From NCBI RefSeq assembly GCF_905163445.1, contig NC_053197.1:10850001-10914000 (forward strand): DNA of 64,000 nt, in the 5' to 3' direction. Below are positions 1 to 10,530 of the stretch, in pieces (the first letter of the stretch is position 1; every line of letters begins with the position of its first letter). Below the pieces are notes generated by a model, which was not told the origin of the DNA, ran no database searches, and was given only the letters and a program-made list of their open reading frames with translations. Position numbers and translations under genes: made by a program. This DNA comes from Pararge aegeria. Taxonomy: Eukaryota > Arthropoda > Insecta > Lepidoptera > Nymphalidae.

Positions 1-1539
1 CAGTCAGGGGCTTACTTATAATGGAATGAAAAAAATATTCTCACTATTGAGCTCGCAATCGTAGAAAAAGTATCGGCTACTATAGTAAACTATCACTGAA
101 ACAAATTTGAAAATACAGAAATCTAAAACCCCAAACACCTCTGGCTTTTGCGGCTGGAGTAAATTACCCATGGCGATGGTTCCTTTACCTGTTATTGTCG
201 TCAGATTTTTTTAGTACATTTCACTGGATCGCTGGGTTAGCCTAGCTCTGAGACTAAAATGGATTTTTAATAGCACATACTTATATTTTCAAATGAATAT
301 ATAAATGAATTTCCTGAACATGACACCCTTCTTATAATATTTTGTTGCTATTTAACTTTAAAGCAGATAAAATCTAGGGTGAAACTTATACATTCATGGT
401 CCTTCGAGCCGGATCAGTCCGGTGCAAACAAGTGGTTTATTATACCAACTTGTTTACCCGTAATGGCTATCGTCTTCGGCATGTTTGATGACAATCGCTC
501 CGTGTAATTAAAACAAGCGTCCTGATATTGATCTGTGTTAGAATGATTAAATAGCGGTAAAATACTATTATACACTTGTCTACACTCTTATGCCAACTTA
601 CTACAAGGGTGAAAATCAAAATGAGAGGGAAAGAATAGCAAGACAATAAAATATGTAAGGTTTTTTTTGAACCTCTGCAAAACTGATGTTGTTTTATTGA
701 ACAAATTTGAAAACAATGACAAAAAGTCTTTTCGTATTACCCTATTTTACTGACCTAATACTTTTAGACAAATTACTATCTACCTAGTAGAAGTATCTCC
801 CTAATAAGAATAAAAAAATAGCTCATTTATTTTATTACAAACGGTCAATGATTAAGCATTTTTTAAGTAGATAGATACATTAACACATTTTAATTCATCA
901 TAAGGCTTTTTTATCTCTAACTAGATTACAGCATAGCCAATTTAAAACATAACGGGTTCGTTAACAAAATTTTACTAACCTGCTCGGGTGATAATTAACA
1001 CCGAAAAATCCAATCAAACACTACATGACACATGTATTCCTCGTATCACAATATCGTTAAATTAACGAATCAACGAAACCGCAATACAGTCGTAGGCTGT
1101 AACTAACACAATCTTCGTGATACACAATCGATCAATCTGATTTAAATTCACAGGTCACACACGATAAGCAATTAATTACACTGGCTTAATGGAAATTGGA
1201 ACTCAAAGAAAATCACATGGCATTTAATGCATTTATTTCGGAACGGACGATATTTAAATTCGAGCGGTAATTTCGTAGCGCGAATACAGTCGATACAACG
1301 AAGACCGGCGCGCGCGACGTGCTATAGCAGCATGTGCCGACAGCTGACTGAATCGCAATTCGGAACGCAACAACAATAATTACAAGGTTCCAATTTTTCT
1401 AACGATCTTACCGACCGTTAGCTGGCGATGGATCTTTGTCAGATAGAAGCAGACGATGTTTCGCAGAAGATGATAGACAGGGGACAACAAACTTTCCATG
1501 CTAGAATAGACATACTAACTCAGAGAGATTAAGAGAATA
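1..1539. other. Left edge: no gene resolved; CpG-rich block near 1.3 kb
   Basis: AT-rich sequence with a CpG-rich island at about 1240-1360 (GACCGGCGCGCGCGACGTGC). On the minus strand a good donor, CCCGAGCAG|GTTAGT, lies at 978-973. Island plus donor could be a noncoding first exon (about 979-1350) of a gene running off the left edge. No long open frame supports it. Confidence 0.25.
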
Positions 1540-1760
1540 ATTTTATGGTAAATATTCATAATTTTTTAAACCGAGACTATGCTAGAATATTATGACAATT
1601 AGGTTCAGTTTGCTATACTACGCGAAAAGCAGGAGAATCTTTATGGTGTAAATAATAATTTCTTCAACCTTTATACTCCACACCAAACAGATCTCCGGCA
1701 ATGTACCCTCTACGCACGTTTCGCTCCGAAACCGGAGCGTCCTCAGGAGAGATGGAGATG
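1540..1760 (-). mobile_element. Unclassified interspersed repeat, copy 1
   Basis: Reverse complement of the repeat at 45370-45605. Shared blocks in order: GTCCTGAGGA, GCTCCGGTTTCGG, GCGAAACGTGC, CTGTTTGGTGTGGAGTATAA, TTCTCCTGCTTTTCGCG. A partial third copy lies at 2335-2460. No coding sequence. Confidence 0.6.
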
Positions 1761-1785
1761 AATAATTGATAGCAATGGTCGGGCA

Positions 1786-2270
1786 ATTGGCGCAGTGGGC
1801 AGCGACCGTGCTTTCTGAGTCAAAGGCCGTGGGTGTTTATCTATATATTATAAATATTTAAGTATATTATTCATAACATTATTCATCAGTTATCTTAGTA
1901 CCCATAACACAAACTACGCTTACTTTTCAAATTCAAATTCAAATTCATTTATTTCAAGTAGGCCTACTTTATAAGCACTTTTGAAACGTCAAGTATGTAT
2001 ATTTGTAGTGACTCTACCACCGGTTCAGACGCAGATTCTACCGAGAAGAGCTGGCAAGAAACTCAGAAGTTGCTCTTTTCAAACATCAACATTACAATCA
2101 TTTTTCTATCTTGCGGGAGATGAGAGCGAGGCTGGCTGTTTCCAATCTACCTTGTCATTGAGGAATTCATCAAATGTATAGTAACCTCGCTGTACTAGAT
2201 GCGTTTTTACAGATTTTTTAACTTTGGGACTAGTTGTGTGTATTGTCGGAGTATATTTATTTATTTATTT
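1786..2270 (+). mobile_element. SINE type A split by a LINE tail
   Basis: The left part has the tRNA-like head (TTGGCGCAGTGGGCAGCGAC) and body up to ACGCTTACTT (about 1925). The right part resumes at ACTTTGGGACTAGTTGTGTG (2221) and ends in (TTTA)n at 2270. The interruption is the LINE fragment at 1925-2223. The ACTTT at both joints is a likely 5-bp target duplication. Confidence 0.75.
1925..2223 (-). mobile_element. LINE 3' fragment (CR1/Zenon-like), nested in SINE A
   Basis: Minus orientation: the (GAATTT)n tail is at 1926-1950, then AAATAAATGAATTT-like sequence, TTGACGTTTCAAAAGTG, GGTGGTAGAGTCAC and CATCTCCCGCAAGATAG in the family's order. The copy at 42180-42462 lies in the opposite direction. 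No RT domain is present. Confidence 0.65.
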
Positions 2271-2334
2271 AATTATCAAATCATAATTCATCTTTTTCAT
2301 TCAGTCAACAAAATTATTGTCAATATAGAAATTA

Positions 2335-2460
2335 TAAATTACACAATACTCCTGCTTTTCGCGGAGGATAGAAAATAAATAATAAATAAGCTTAATTTTC
2401 ATAATATACCACGGAATTCGGCAAAGTAACTCCTGCTTCTATCCAATATGCTAGAAGGTT
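2335..2460 (+). mobile_element. Unclassified interspersed repeat, copy 2 (partial)
   Basis: Contains CTCCTGCTTTTCGCGGAG, TTAATTTTCA, ACCACGGAATTCGGCAAAGT and CCTGCTTC, collinear with 45490-45605. Confidence 0.55.
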
Positions 2461-2514
2461 ATAGTTGGTACCTACCAACTTACAGAGTAAAAATAAGGCT
2501 ACAATACTGCACCC

Positions 2515-2620
2515 AATCCGCACTGGGCCAGCGTGGTGGAATACGGCCTTAACCCCTTTTCATTGTGGGAGGAGACCCGTGCCCTGTAGTGGGCCTGTTG
2601 ATATGATGATGATGATGACT
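2515..2620 (+). mobile_element. SINE type B 3' fragment
   Basis: Runs from CCAATCCGCACTGGGCCAGC through GAGACCCGTGCCCTGTAGTG to a GTTGATATGATGATGATGA tail. The tRNA-like half is absent. Confidence 0.8.
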
Positions 2621-2918
2621 GCAACCTAAAACTAAAAAGAATAATTATATTGTAAATGTTCATCATCATTTCAACGTACCTACGTACCTACTTGTACGCC
2701 GGTCTGGCCAGGCTCCTTGTAGGAATTTGTACTCTCTAGTCTCCACAGATGTGTAACTCCCTACAACTCGTTCGATGCTGTCTGTACACTAAGTGGGGTT
2801 ACATGCCTACCCTGATGGCCCCAGCTACTTGAGACAACGAAGTCCATCAATCCTCCAAGCTATGCATCCTATCCAATGCTTCTCAATTTGTAAGGCTATG
2901 TGGGGATCTCCTCATTTA

Positions 2919-3035
2919 CAGTGGCGTGCACTTCATACATGCACAAAAGCACTGCCTACCCTAAGATTGATATAGCTCGTATAGGAGGAGGATTTTTCCA
3001 TTTCATGCAAGAAAGAAACCCAGTGCACGCCACTG
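2919..3035. mobile_element. hAT-like MITE, 117 bp
   Basis: Ends CAGTGGCGTGCA and TGCACGCCACTG. The flanks CTCATTTA (2911-2918) and CTCATTTC (3036-3043) match at 7 of 8 positions, an 8-bp duplication typical of hAT. Confidence 0.8.
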
Positions 3036-3099
3036 CTCATTTCTGGTTTGAACACGCACTGGACCCAAAAACCCGGCACAGTTTTAAGTTAGATAATTT

Positions 3100-3345
3100 A
3101 CGATTTTTTTTGGTCAGGTCTTGTAGGAGACTTCGGAAGTGGTTTGTTTCCACCAACAAAGACGTGACGCCAAGTAATTTAGCGTTCCTATATGTCACGT
3201 AGAAACCGCTTAGTGGTTTGGGTTTAATATAACTGCCAAACTTTTAAGGTTAGCCCACTGCCATCTTAGACTGCATCATTACTTACCACCAGGTGAGATT
3301 GCAGTTAAGAGCTAACTTGTGGCGTATTAAAAATAAAAAGAATAA
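3100..3345 (+). mobile_element. SINE type C 3' part
   Basis: Shares with 59823-60090 the blocks GGAGACTTCGG, CACCAACAAAGACGT and the tail GAGATTGCAGTTAAGAGCT followed by an A-rich end. Related tails lie near 18465, 25480 and 53025. Confidence 0.6.
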
Positions 3346-3349
3346 CAAG

Positions 3350-5290
3350 GACGGCTTTTTATTCATTGACATTCTTACTCACATCAATTGCAATATATTC
3401 AGTTCCTGCCTCTAAAATGTCGCGGGAGTACCGCGGAAGTGGCGTACAGTAATGTATAATAAATTGTACAGATTTACCTCTCGCTGCAACTAGGTGTGAT
3501 TTATGCACGGAACTGTGTCGAATTAACAATTACCGCCTCTATAGTAACGTCTCCGCTAGACAACCGTTATGAGCCGAGGTGGATATAATCACGACATTAC
3601 ATATTTTATGCAAAACCAATTTAGTTATAAGTATGTAATTAGGTAGATATTGCTGTAAAAGCTAGATTTGCCCGATGCTATTCAAGATTAACACCTGTCT
3701 TCCATCAAACCGAGGCGGGCATCGTAATGCCACGACAACACCAATACATACTAGATCGCTGCGGCTTGAGATGTTTGTTGGCGAATAAACGCGTTCTAAC
3801 GCATCGAAAAGCAATTAAATGATGTATTGTTTTTTTCATATCGTTTCCAAAATAACCTGTTAGTTGTACCTTGTAATTAGTTTGATTTTTCAATATTAAA
3901 AAAAAACTACAATGGCGACGTATTTCATACTTCATATTTTTATTATTATACAGGTACGTCTGCTTGTTTGTTACCATGTTCCGCGTGCTCAACCAACTGA
4001 GAAGATCTTGATAACATTTGACACAATTAATTTATACCAGAAAAACGTGCGACTAATAATTTAACATTTGTTCGAATTAACAGTCAAACTTGACTGCCGC
4101 CTAGTCTAGTTAAAGCATCCATCACACAAGTATCGTGTGTGCTAAAGCTCTTACTCGTTTGCTTTCGAAGTTGTCCTTACCGTAAGGATCTCTATCCGGC
4201 TTAAATTTTAACATCAATCTGTTCTATTCCGAATAGGCAGGTTCCAACAGTAGATTACAATATTCATTATGTTAAAGACTGTATGTCAACGTACCTTGTA
4301 GTGACGGCAGATTAGAATACAATTGTCAACACCCCTCCTTTTCCTACGTGTCTTAGGAGGTGACTAGGGGACCATAACGGAGAACAGGTAGCAAAGTCCT
4401 CAGTGCTACAACTACCATATACGACATAAACCATTTGCCCAGCATAGTGATTATGGGCAAACCCTCCTATCGGGTTAGGCCTTTAGCCCCGCAAGTGGAC
4501 TGTTATATGCTACTAATTGATCTGATCTGATGATTTCAACCGATTAACGTCCACTGCTGAGCTAAAGGGCTCACCCGATATTAATGTATATTTATAAGTC
4601 TTATGAAGGGAGTTCGAAACTCCACGGTCCTATGCCGCTTACATCGAGACTCGATTGGTGACGGAAAAACAATTTAAAGAAAAGTTCAGCACAATTCGTG
4701 TTGAATAAAAATTAACGCTTAGTAATGTCTACGAGTATTGTATTTTTAATATTATCGTAAACTTAATAGTTAAATAAGAAAAACGGCCTTACATTGCAGT
4801 TTTATCATGATAAAATTACTGAATCGTGTAAAACGGATAAACGTTTAGTCAGAGATATGGTCTAACATTTTTTTTTTTTTTTCTAAAACTACATACTCAT
4901 GATAAATTAAGTTCTTTCATTCTCAGTAAGCACATTAATAATGTTACCGATGGCACCTTATATATTGCTAGAAACAAAAATAAAACACCAAAATGTATGC
5001 GTAATTATATATTTTAATAACATTTTCAGGTATAAAGATATTAATTACTATTGGTAATAGATATATCACTAATACTTCTTACAAAGTACGTAGTCAAAAA
5101 ATCAGTCTCGCTTATATTTATTTAAATTTATAATATTGCACGGAATGCCATAAAATATTATACTTAATATAGAATTATAGAGTGAACCATATAATAATGT
5201 TAGTATTAATTTTTTAAATTAAAATATAAAAAAATCCAGAAAGCTCTCTGGCTGTAGTTGTTTACATTAAAACTAACAACCCTCCGAAGA
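3350..5290. other. Intergenic, one repeat fragment, no gene
   Basis: AT-rich. 4320-4590 resembles the tail family also seen at 57840-57990 (block TAGGCCTTTAGCCCCGCAAG against TAGAGGCCTTTAGTCCAGAA). A poly-T run lies at 4867-4882. I see no gene or RNA. Confidence 0.4.
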
Positions 5291-5295
5291 GAAAA

Positions 5296-5562
5296 GGTAG
5301 CGGTGATAGCCGAGTTCGATTTCCGGCACGCACCTGTAACTTTTCGGAGTTAATGAGAGTTTAAAAAAAAATTGTAGCAATTAAAATATCACTTGCTTAA
5401 ACGGTAAAGGAAAATCTGCGTAAGTGTTCTCCATTATGTTCTCAATAGCGTGTGAAGTCTACCAATCCCAACTTAGCAAGCGTGGTGCAGCCCAAACATT
5501 TCTCACTGTGACACGAGACCCGTGCCCTGTAGTGGGCCGTTAAAGAATGAATAATGATGAAG
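5296..5562 (+). mobile_element. SINE type B
   Basis: Head GCGGTGATAGCCGAGTTCGA with TTCCGGCACGCACC, body AATATCACTTGCTTAAACGG, GTGAAGTCTACCAATCCCA, tail CCTGTAGTGGGCCGTTAAAG. The middle of the head is deleted. Confidence 0.8.
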
Positions 5563-5627
5563 AGAAAACTTTAAGCTCAACTCAGTTCGTAAGCGGATAA
5601 TATTTTCTGTTCATAATATTTTTTATG

Positions 5628-5826
5628 TTGGGGTCCCAAGGTGCTGGAATGGCAGCCCCGAACTGGTAAGCGCAGCGTTGTTCGACCCCCAACGAGGTGG
5701 ACAGACGACATTAAGCGCGTCGCAGGTAGCCCGCTGGATCCAAGCGGCACAGAACGGTGGAATTTGGAACCGTGGAATGTCCAACAGTGGACGTCTATCG
5801 GTTGATATGATGATGATGAATATTAT
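5628..5826 (+). mobile_element. RTE-type LINE 3' end
   Basis: Close to 55618-55818: GGGTCCCAAGGTGCTGGAAT, GGTAAGCGCAGCGTTG, ACGAGGTGGACAGACGAC, then CAGTGGACGTCTATCGGTTG and (ATG)n. It encodes, with breaks, the C-terminal end of the RTE polyprotein. Confidence 0.85.
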
Positions 5827-6454
5827 TGAAGCTGTATACATATATCTTAGTTTCTAACACCTTTCTTAAACGTATATAAACAAATATAGTCATTTATTTT
5901 TGTAGTCTTATATGTTTAAATACGCATTGCTGATTATACTAGTATAATTCATAAAATGCTAGCGGATCCTACGGAGCTTAACGTTCTTTTATTATATTAA
6001 CATAGTACCTACACGTTGTTATTATTAAAAGTGGCATACCGTCGGAATAGTGTGCATTTGATAGATGATGTTAGTTGTTACAATACACTTTATAATAATT
6101 GACAGGACAAAACTTTACAGAGCGAAACTTCGCAGGGTATGACAGGACATCATACAAAGTGACGCCCTGTATATTAACCTGAGTCTTATGTATCAAGCCA
6201 TGTCATTATGTGTGCATGTAATTACACCAGCAATCAAGAGCTTCACAATGGAACACAGTAATGTTTCTTGGCCGCAGAAATAAACATGGCGGTAGCACTT
6301 TAACGGACGAACTGTCACGGAAAGCTTCACTACGCAAAAAAACTAATACTATTATTATTACAGCATAACAATTCCAATGTTATACCACATTTAATAATAA
6401 TGCACATAAATGATTTAAAGGCGACAATCCACCTGTTAAAACTCTACACAAACT

Positions 6455-7558
6455 GCATTAGAACTTGCAGTTAAACTTGCGGTTCGGATGCAGTTTTTGT
6501 AGGGTTCGCATAACTGCATCATAGACTGTCACAAGGCCCTGCAAGCCCTATCAAAATCCAACAAAGTAACCCTAAAATGGATACGAGGTCACAACGGAAA
6601 CAGAGGAAACGACGCAGCCGACGAATTAGCGCGTCAGGCAGCATCACTAAGGGTAGCTGGACCGGAACCCATCATACCCATACCCTTCACTGAATACAAA
6701 ACATGGCTCCACAACCAGACGCAAACATCACACTCGGTGCTATGGTCTAAAACAAAAGAGTGCAAACACACGAAGGTTAACATACCAGTTCTCGACCCAC
6801 GACTAACAACAAAATTACTGCAACTGAATCGACCTAAACTAAGGACAGTTGTAGGTATGATAACAGGGCACTGCCCACTAAACAAACACCTTTCCATTTT
6901 AGGTATAACTGACAGCCCTCTCTGCAGAGCATGCATGGAGACACCGATACACGTAATGCTCCAATGCAACGGAGTAGCAGAACAACGCGCAGCACACCTT
7001 GGCTCCTCAGCAACACTCCATGAAGCACTCGGCGACCTGGGCGGCCTGCTAAGCTTTTGGAGTGAGCTCGGCTGGCTGGAGTGATCCAGCGGGGAGCCGC
7101 ATCAGTGGCCATACGTACAACGGACGGTCCCAGACCAACCAAGTGCGGAAAAGGCCCAGGAACAGAAGAAGAAGAAGAAGAAGAACTGCATCATAGTGGC
7201 AGTTCTAACGGTTGCACGTTGATTGCTAGCTAGCGGCATGGTCGTTATGCAGTCCTAGTACAGTTGAATAAACTGCAATGGAACTGCAATCAATCTGCAA
7301 TATAACTGCATCGCTATGGAGATCGCTCAACTACAAACACAATGCAGTTATATTGCAGCTTAAACGCAGTTCTATTGCTGTTGATTCAACTGCATTAGGA
7401 CTGCATAACAACTTTGCGGCTATATGTGCAGTTAACGTGCATTCGATAGAAATGACTTCAAGCGCAACGCAGTTGATTTGCAGTTTTGATACAGTCAACC
7501 GCACAAAAACTGCATCCGAACCGCAATTTCGCAGCTGGTGTGCACTTCTAATGCAGTA
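6455..7558. mobile_element. Inverted-repeat element dense in ACTGCA/TGCAGT, split by a LINE
   Basis: Termini ACTGCATTAGAA (6452 area) and its inverse complement (to about 7555) lie outside a second matching block, GCGGTTCGGATGCAGTTTTT, found inverted at both ends. Without the LINE (6525-7183) and one target copy the element is about 430 bp. Its interior has at least ten ACTGCA or TGCAGT words in under 400 bp. No coding sequence and no clear flanking duplication. Class unknown. Confidence 0.75.
6525..7183 (+). mobile_element. 5'-truncated LINE with RNase H domain, intact 3' end
   Basis: Flanked by 13-bp target copies AACTGCATCATAG (6512-6524 and 7184-7196). An unbroken frame from 6527 to the stop at 7084 encodes about 185 residues. 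It begins in the RNase H fold ('VTLKWIRGHNGNRGNDAADE'), continues with 'LRTVVGMITGHCPLNKHLS', then a CxxC-type end ('SPLCRACMETPIHVMLQC') and 'LLSFWSELGWLE'. The 3' end is a (GAA)n tail. The RNase H puts it among RNase H-bearing non-LTR clades (I/LOA-like). The clean frame and target copies suggest recent arrival. Confidence 0.88.
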
Positions 7559-8249
7559 TGTGATACTACACGTAGATACTTAATGCTAGCCACAGACATA
7601 ACTGTTGGCATCTACAATGGTCAATGTGAAAGAGCCCTAAAACCAATTATATGCAACTTGCTATTCTAAGCTATTCTAACTATATTATTAAATAAAACAT
7701 CTTGTATAATACATAAAGTAACAACTTATCTTGTGCTAAGAATTTATCGAACTTGCGTAAGATAGGAAATGCCATTAGTTTTAATTGTGATGTACGTTTT
7801 AGAAACTTATTATTATAAAGAAAAGATTAAACTAGTGGCGCTAAAAGGCTAGTATATTGTCGTGATCATAGAATAGCAGATCTGAATGTTGCTAAACTTT
7901 AAAAGGAATACATACGTATTATACCCATTTTAAATAAGTTCCATAGATTTTCCGTAATAATATAAGAATTCAGTTATGTTATGTGTAATTATATCTTTTG
8001 ATATAAAAAGAAAAACTATTTAAACAAAGAGTAGAACCGTTTCTTTTCTACAATCATGACTATATGATTTATACATTCAGGTAAAGCTGTACCTTAGATC
8101 GATGTGTAATAACGATAAGACCGCATTTGCAAGTAAATTGTTTATTTCAAGTTTTTATTTTCCTGTTATTTGTCTCTTTTTCTGTATTATTAAATGTGTG
8201 CGCGGTAAAGTTGAACAAAAAAACAAAACAATGTGTAAATAAAATGAAC

Positions 8250-8480
8250 AAAGCGGTGATAACTTAGTGGGTTAGGCTTCTTCTTTTTTTCGTGGAGACC
8301 GAGTTCGAACCCCGGCACGCACCAATGACTTTTCGGAGCTATGCATGCCTGCCCTGTTCTCAACGGCGTGTGAAGTCAACCAATCCGCACTTTGCCAGCG
8401 CCAGGCCGTAGTCTACGGCCTAAACCCTTCTCATTCTGAGTGGAGACCCGTGACCCGTAGTGGGGTTGATGATAATAACA
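8250..8480 (+). mobile_element. SINE type B
   Basis: A well-kept head: GCGGTGATAACTTAGTGGGT (A box) and GAGTTCGAACCCCGGCACGC (B box). The middle AT-rich body is deleted. The 3' part has CCAATCCGCACTTTGCCAGC and CCCGTAGTGGGGTTGATG. Confidence 0.85.
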
Positions 8481-8604
8481 ATGTATATAGAATACTTTTA
8501 TGAAGCGGCATGCACCTTCAGCTTTTTAGAGCTATCCAGTAAGTTTAAAATTTATGAAATTCAATTTCATTTGCATATTTTTGCTCGCTATCAAAGGTAA
8601 ACGA

Positions 8605-8732
8605 AACCTGCACTCTGAGTAAAGTTCTCAAAGGTCTGTTAAGTCCACAAATCCGCACTTGGCCAGCGTGAACTACGGCCTAACCCTTTCTAACACTAAG
8701 GTGTCCAACAAGTGCCCTGTAGTGGGCCATAA
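8605..8732 (+). mobile_element. SINE type B 3' fragment
   Basis: GTTCTCAAAGGTCTGTTAAG, CCGCACTTGGCCAGCGTG, then GTGCCCTGTAGTGGGCC. It starts in the body; the tRNA-like half is missing. Confidence 0.8.
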
Positions 8733-8739
8733 AATATCT

Positions 8740-10430
8740 GTTATTTTTTTCTTTGATTTAAATTGGATATCATACACAATATGTCTCATGGTCTGATCAG
8801 ATATTTGACTTTTCTTAAGGCAGTTTATCTCAGTTTGCGATTGGTCGTACCTTGATCGAAGTACATCACAACTATAATCTTTTCAATACAAATACTTGGA
8901 TTGACTTTAATCACTTATATATAAATCGATCTAAACTAGCTTAGCATAAATACAAGTATTAGTCAAGGAATTTGGTCTGATAGCAAAAACAGCATTGCTG
9001 AATAATTCAAGCATCCGTGAGGTATAATTATAAATATTTCATAGAACTATTTCATTATTAACAAATAAAAAATTAGAAACATCGCATTGGTTGAGGTACT
9101 ATAAACAGCGTTGAAAAACTACGTAAGAAACACGTTTTTATGTATATAATTTCTCACTGTTTACTGTATATAGTTTCCATTATAAAGGCACGTGAACCAT
9201 ACATACATGACTCTAACATGGCATGATCCTAATGTGTGGTATTCTATGAGTTTTAAAATTGGCAGTGCATATATTTTAGTAGCATTATAAAAGTTAATCT
9301 AACAAGATGGATACAATTGCTAATGTACATACAATATTTGGATATCACTTTTTCTCAATTACTTATTTGTATGAATATTAATCAAATACTTAAATAATAA
9401 ACCATACCAATTCCATTAAACAACCAAATAAAGATTATAACAATCAAAAGCTCAACGCAACACACACCATTTCTAAAAGGGAAATAATTTCAGGGACTAA
9501 AGTATAACATGGTGCAATTTTAGTGATCAAAAATCCCTAAAAAAAGCTCTATGCTGTATAAAAATTCTGAAAAATACAGATAAAATAACTTGCGTACTAC
9601 TAAAATTGTGGAAACAGAGAATATGTTTTACAAGAAATTTAACCGAGAGATCCTTATATACCATGAAATAGTAAGTATTTTACTTTATATTGAAAACTGA
9701 TTTAAGTGATGGACTAAGACATTTCAACAAATGTAGCATTCAATGTAGACAGCACTAGTAGGTGTAGATAGTAAATGTCTTGACCGTGTGATAATGTTTC
9801 CGCAGTTTCAAATATAAATAAGATAACATAGCATAGTTTTTAACTTATATGTTACCCTACCATAAGAATGATTTAAGGACACTTAAATAACTAATAACAA
9901 TTAAATATCAAAAAGGCATTAAAATAATCTCGTTAGTTTCAAAAAATATCTACAATGGCTCGTTTTAAAACACAAATATAAATATAATATTAGTTACAAA
10001 ATTATAAGTTTACAAAAGATATCTTAAGTTTTCAAACAAGGCGGTTTCTGAATATTTTGTTTTATTGCAGTCATCATCAAATTTACGAGATTTCTTTTCT
10101 TCTTTTTATTTAATATGGATGATTTAGAATAAGTCCGATTAAAATTTTATCAACCTACATAGATTTTTTTTAAACAATAATGTACCAAGTTCGCAAGAAT
10201 GTTGATCAAGTATTTTAAATTATAATTGTATATTATAGACATACAATACAATAGGTGCTAATACAGTAAGTAAAAAAAGTTAATAATATTTTTTAATAAG
10301 TGCTTCGAATACTACTTTCTAGACTAAGTTGTTGTTAACTAAGTTAAATACGTTAATAGAGCTATAAATAGCTACATACAAGTATGCATTAGCATTTTAT
10401 CTATAATTCTACAGACAAAATTTATCACAA
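8740..10430. other. Intergenic, no feature seen
   Basis: AT-rich sequence downstream of ITPK1. No gene, tRNA, terminal repeats or known SINE blocks were noticed. Confidence 0.5.
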
Positions 10431-10435
10431 ATAGT

Positions 10436-10441
10436 TTTATT
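10436..10441 (-). terminator. Probable ITPK1 poly(A) signal (AATAAA)
   Basis: A canonical AATAAA on the minus strand lies about 90 nt downstream of the ITPK1 stop codon. It is the first one met after the stop, so it is the likely cleavage signal. Not tested by transcript data. Confidence 0.5.
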
Positions 10442-10530
10442 TCGTTTAGTATTTTCTCCCATATGGTAGTCCCCGTCTTATAAATAGTAGGTATACACAA
10501 CACATAGACTACTATGAGGTTACCGAAAAA

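Noticed and set aside
6634..7142. Minus-strand ORFs opposite the RNase H frame
   Set aside because: The plus-strand frame has the recognisable RNase H motifs and runs unbroken; these are its shadows.
7278..7583. 101-aa ORF
   Set aside because: It is composed of the ACTGCA/TGCAGT words of the inverted-repeat element and reads as repetitive nonsense.
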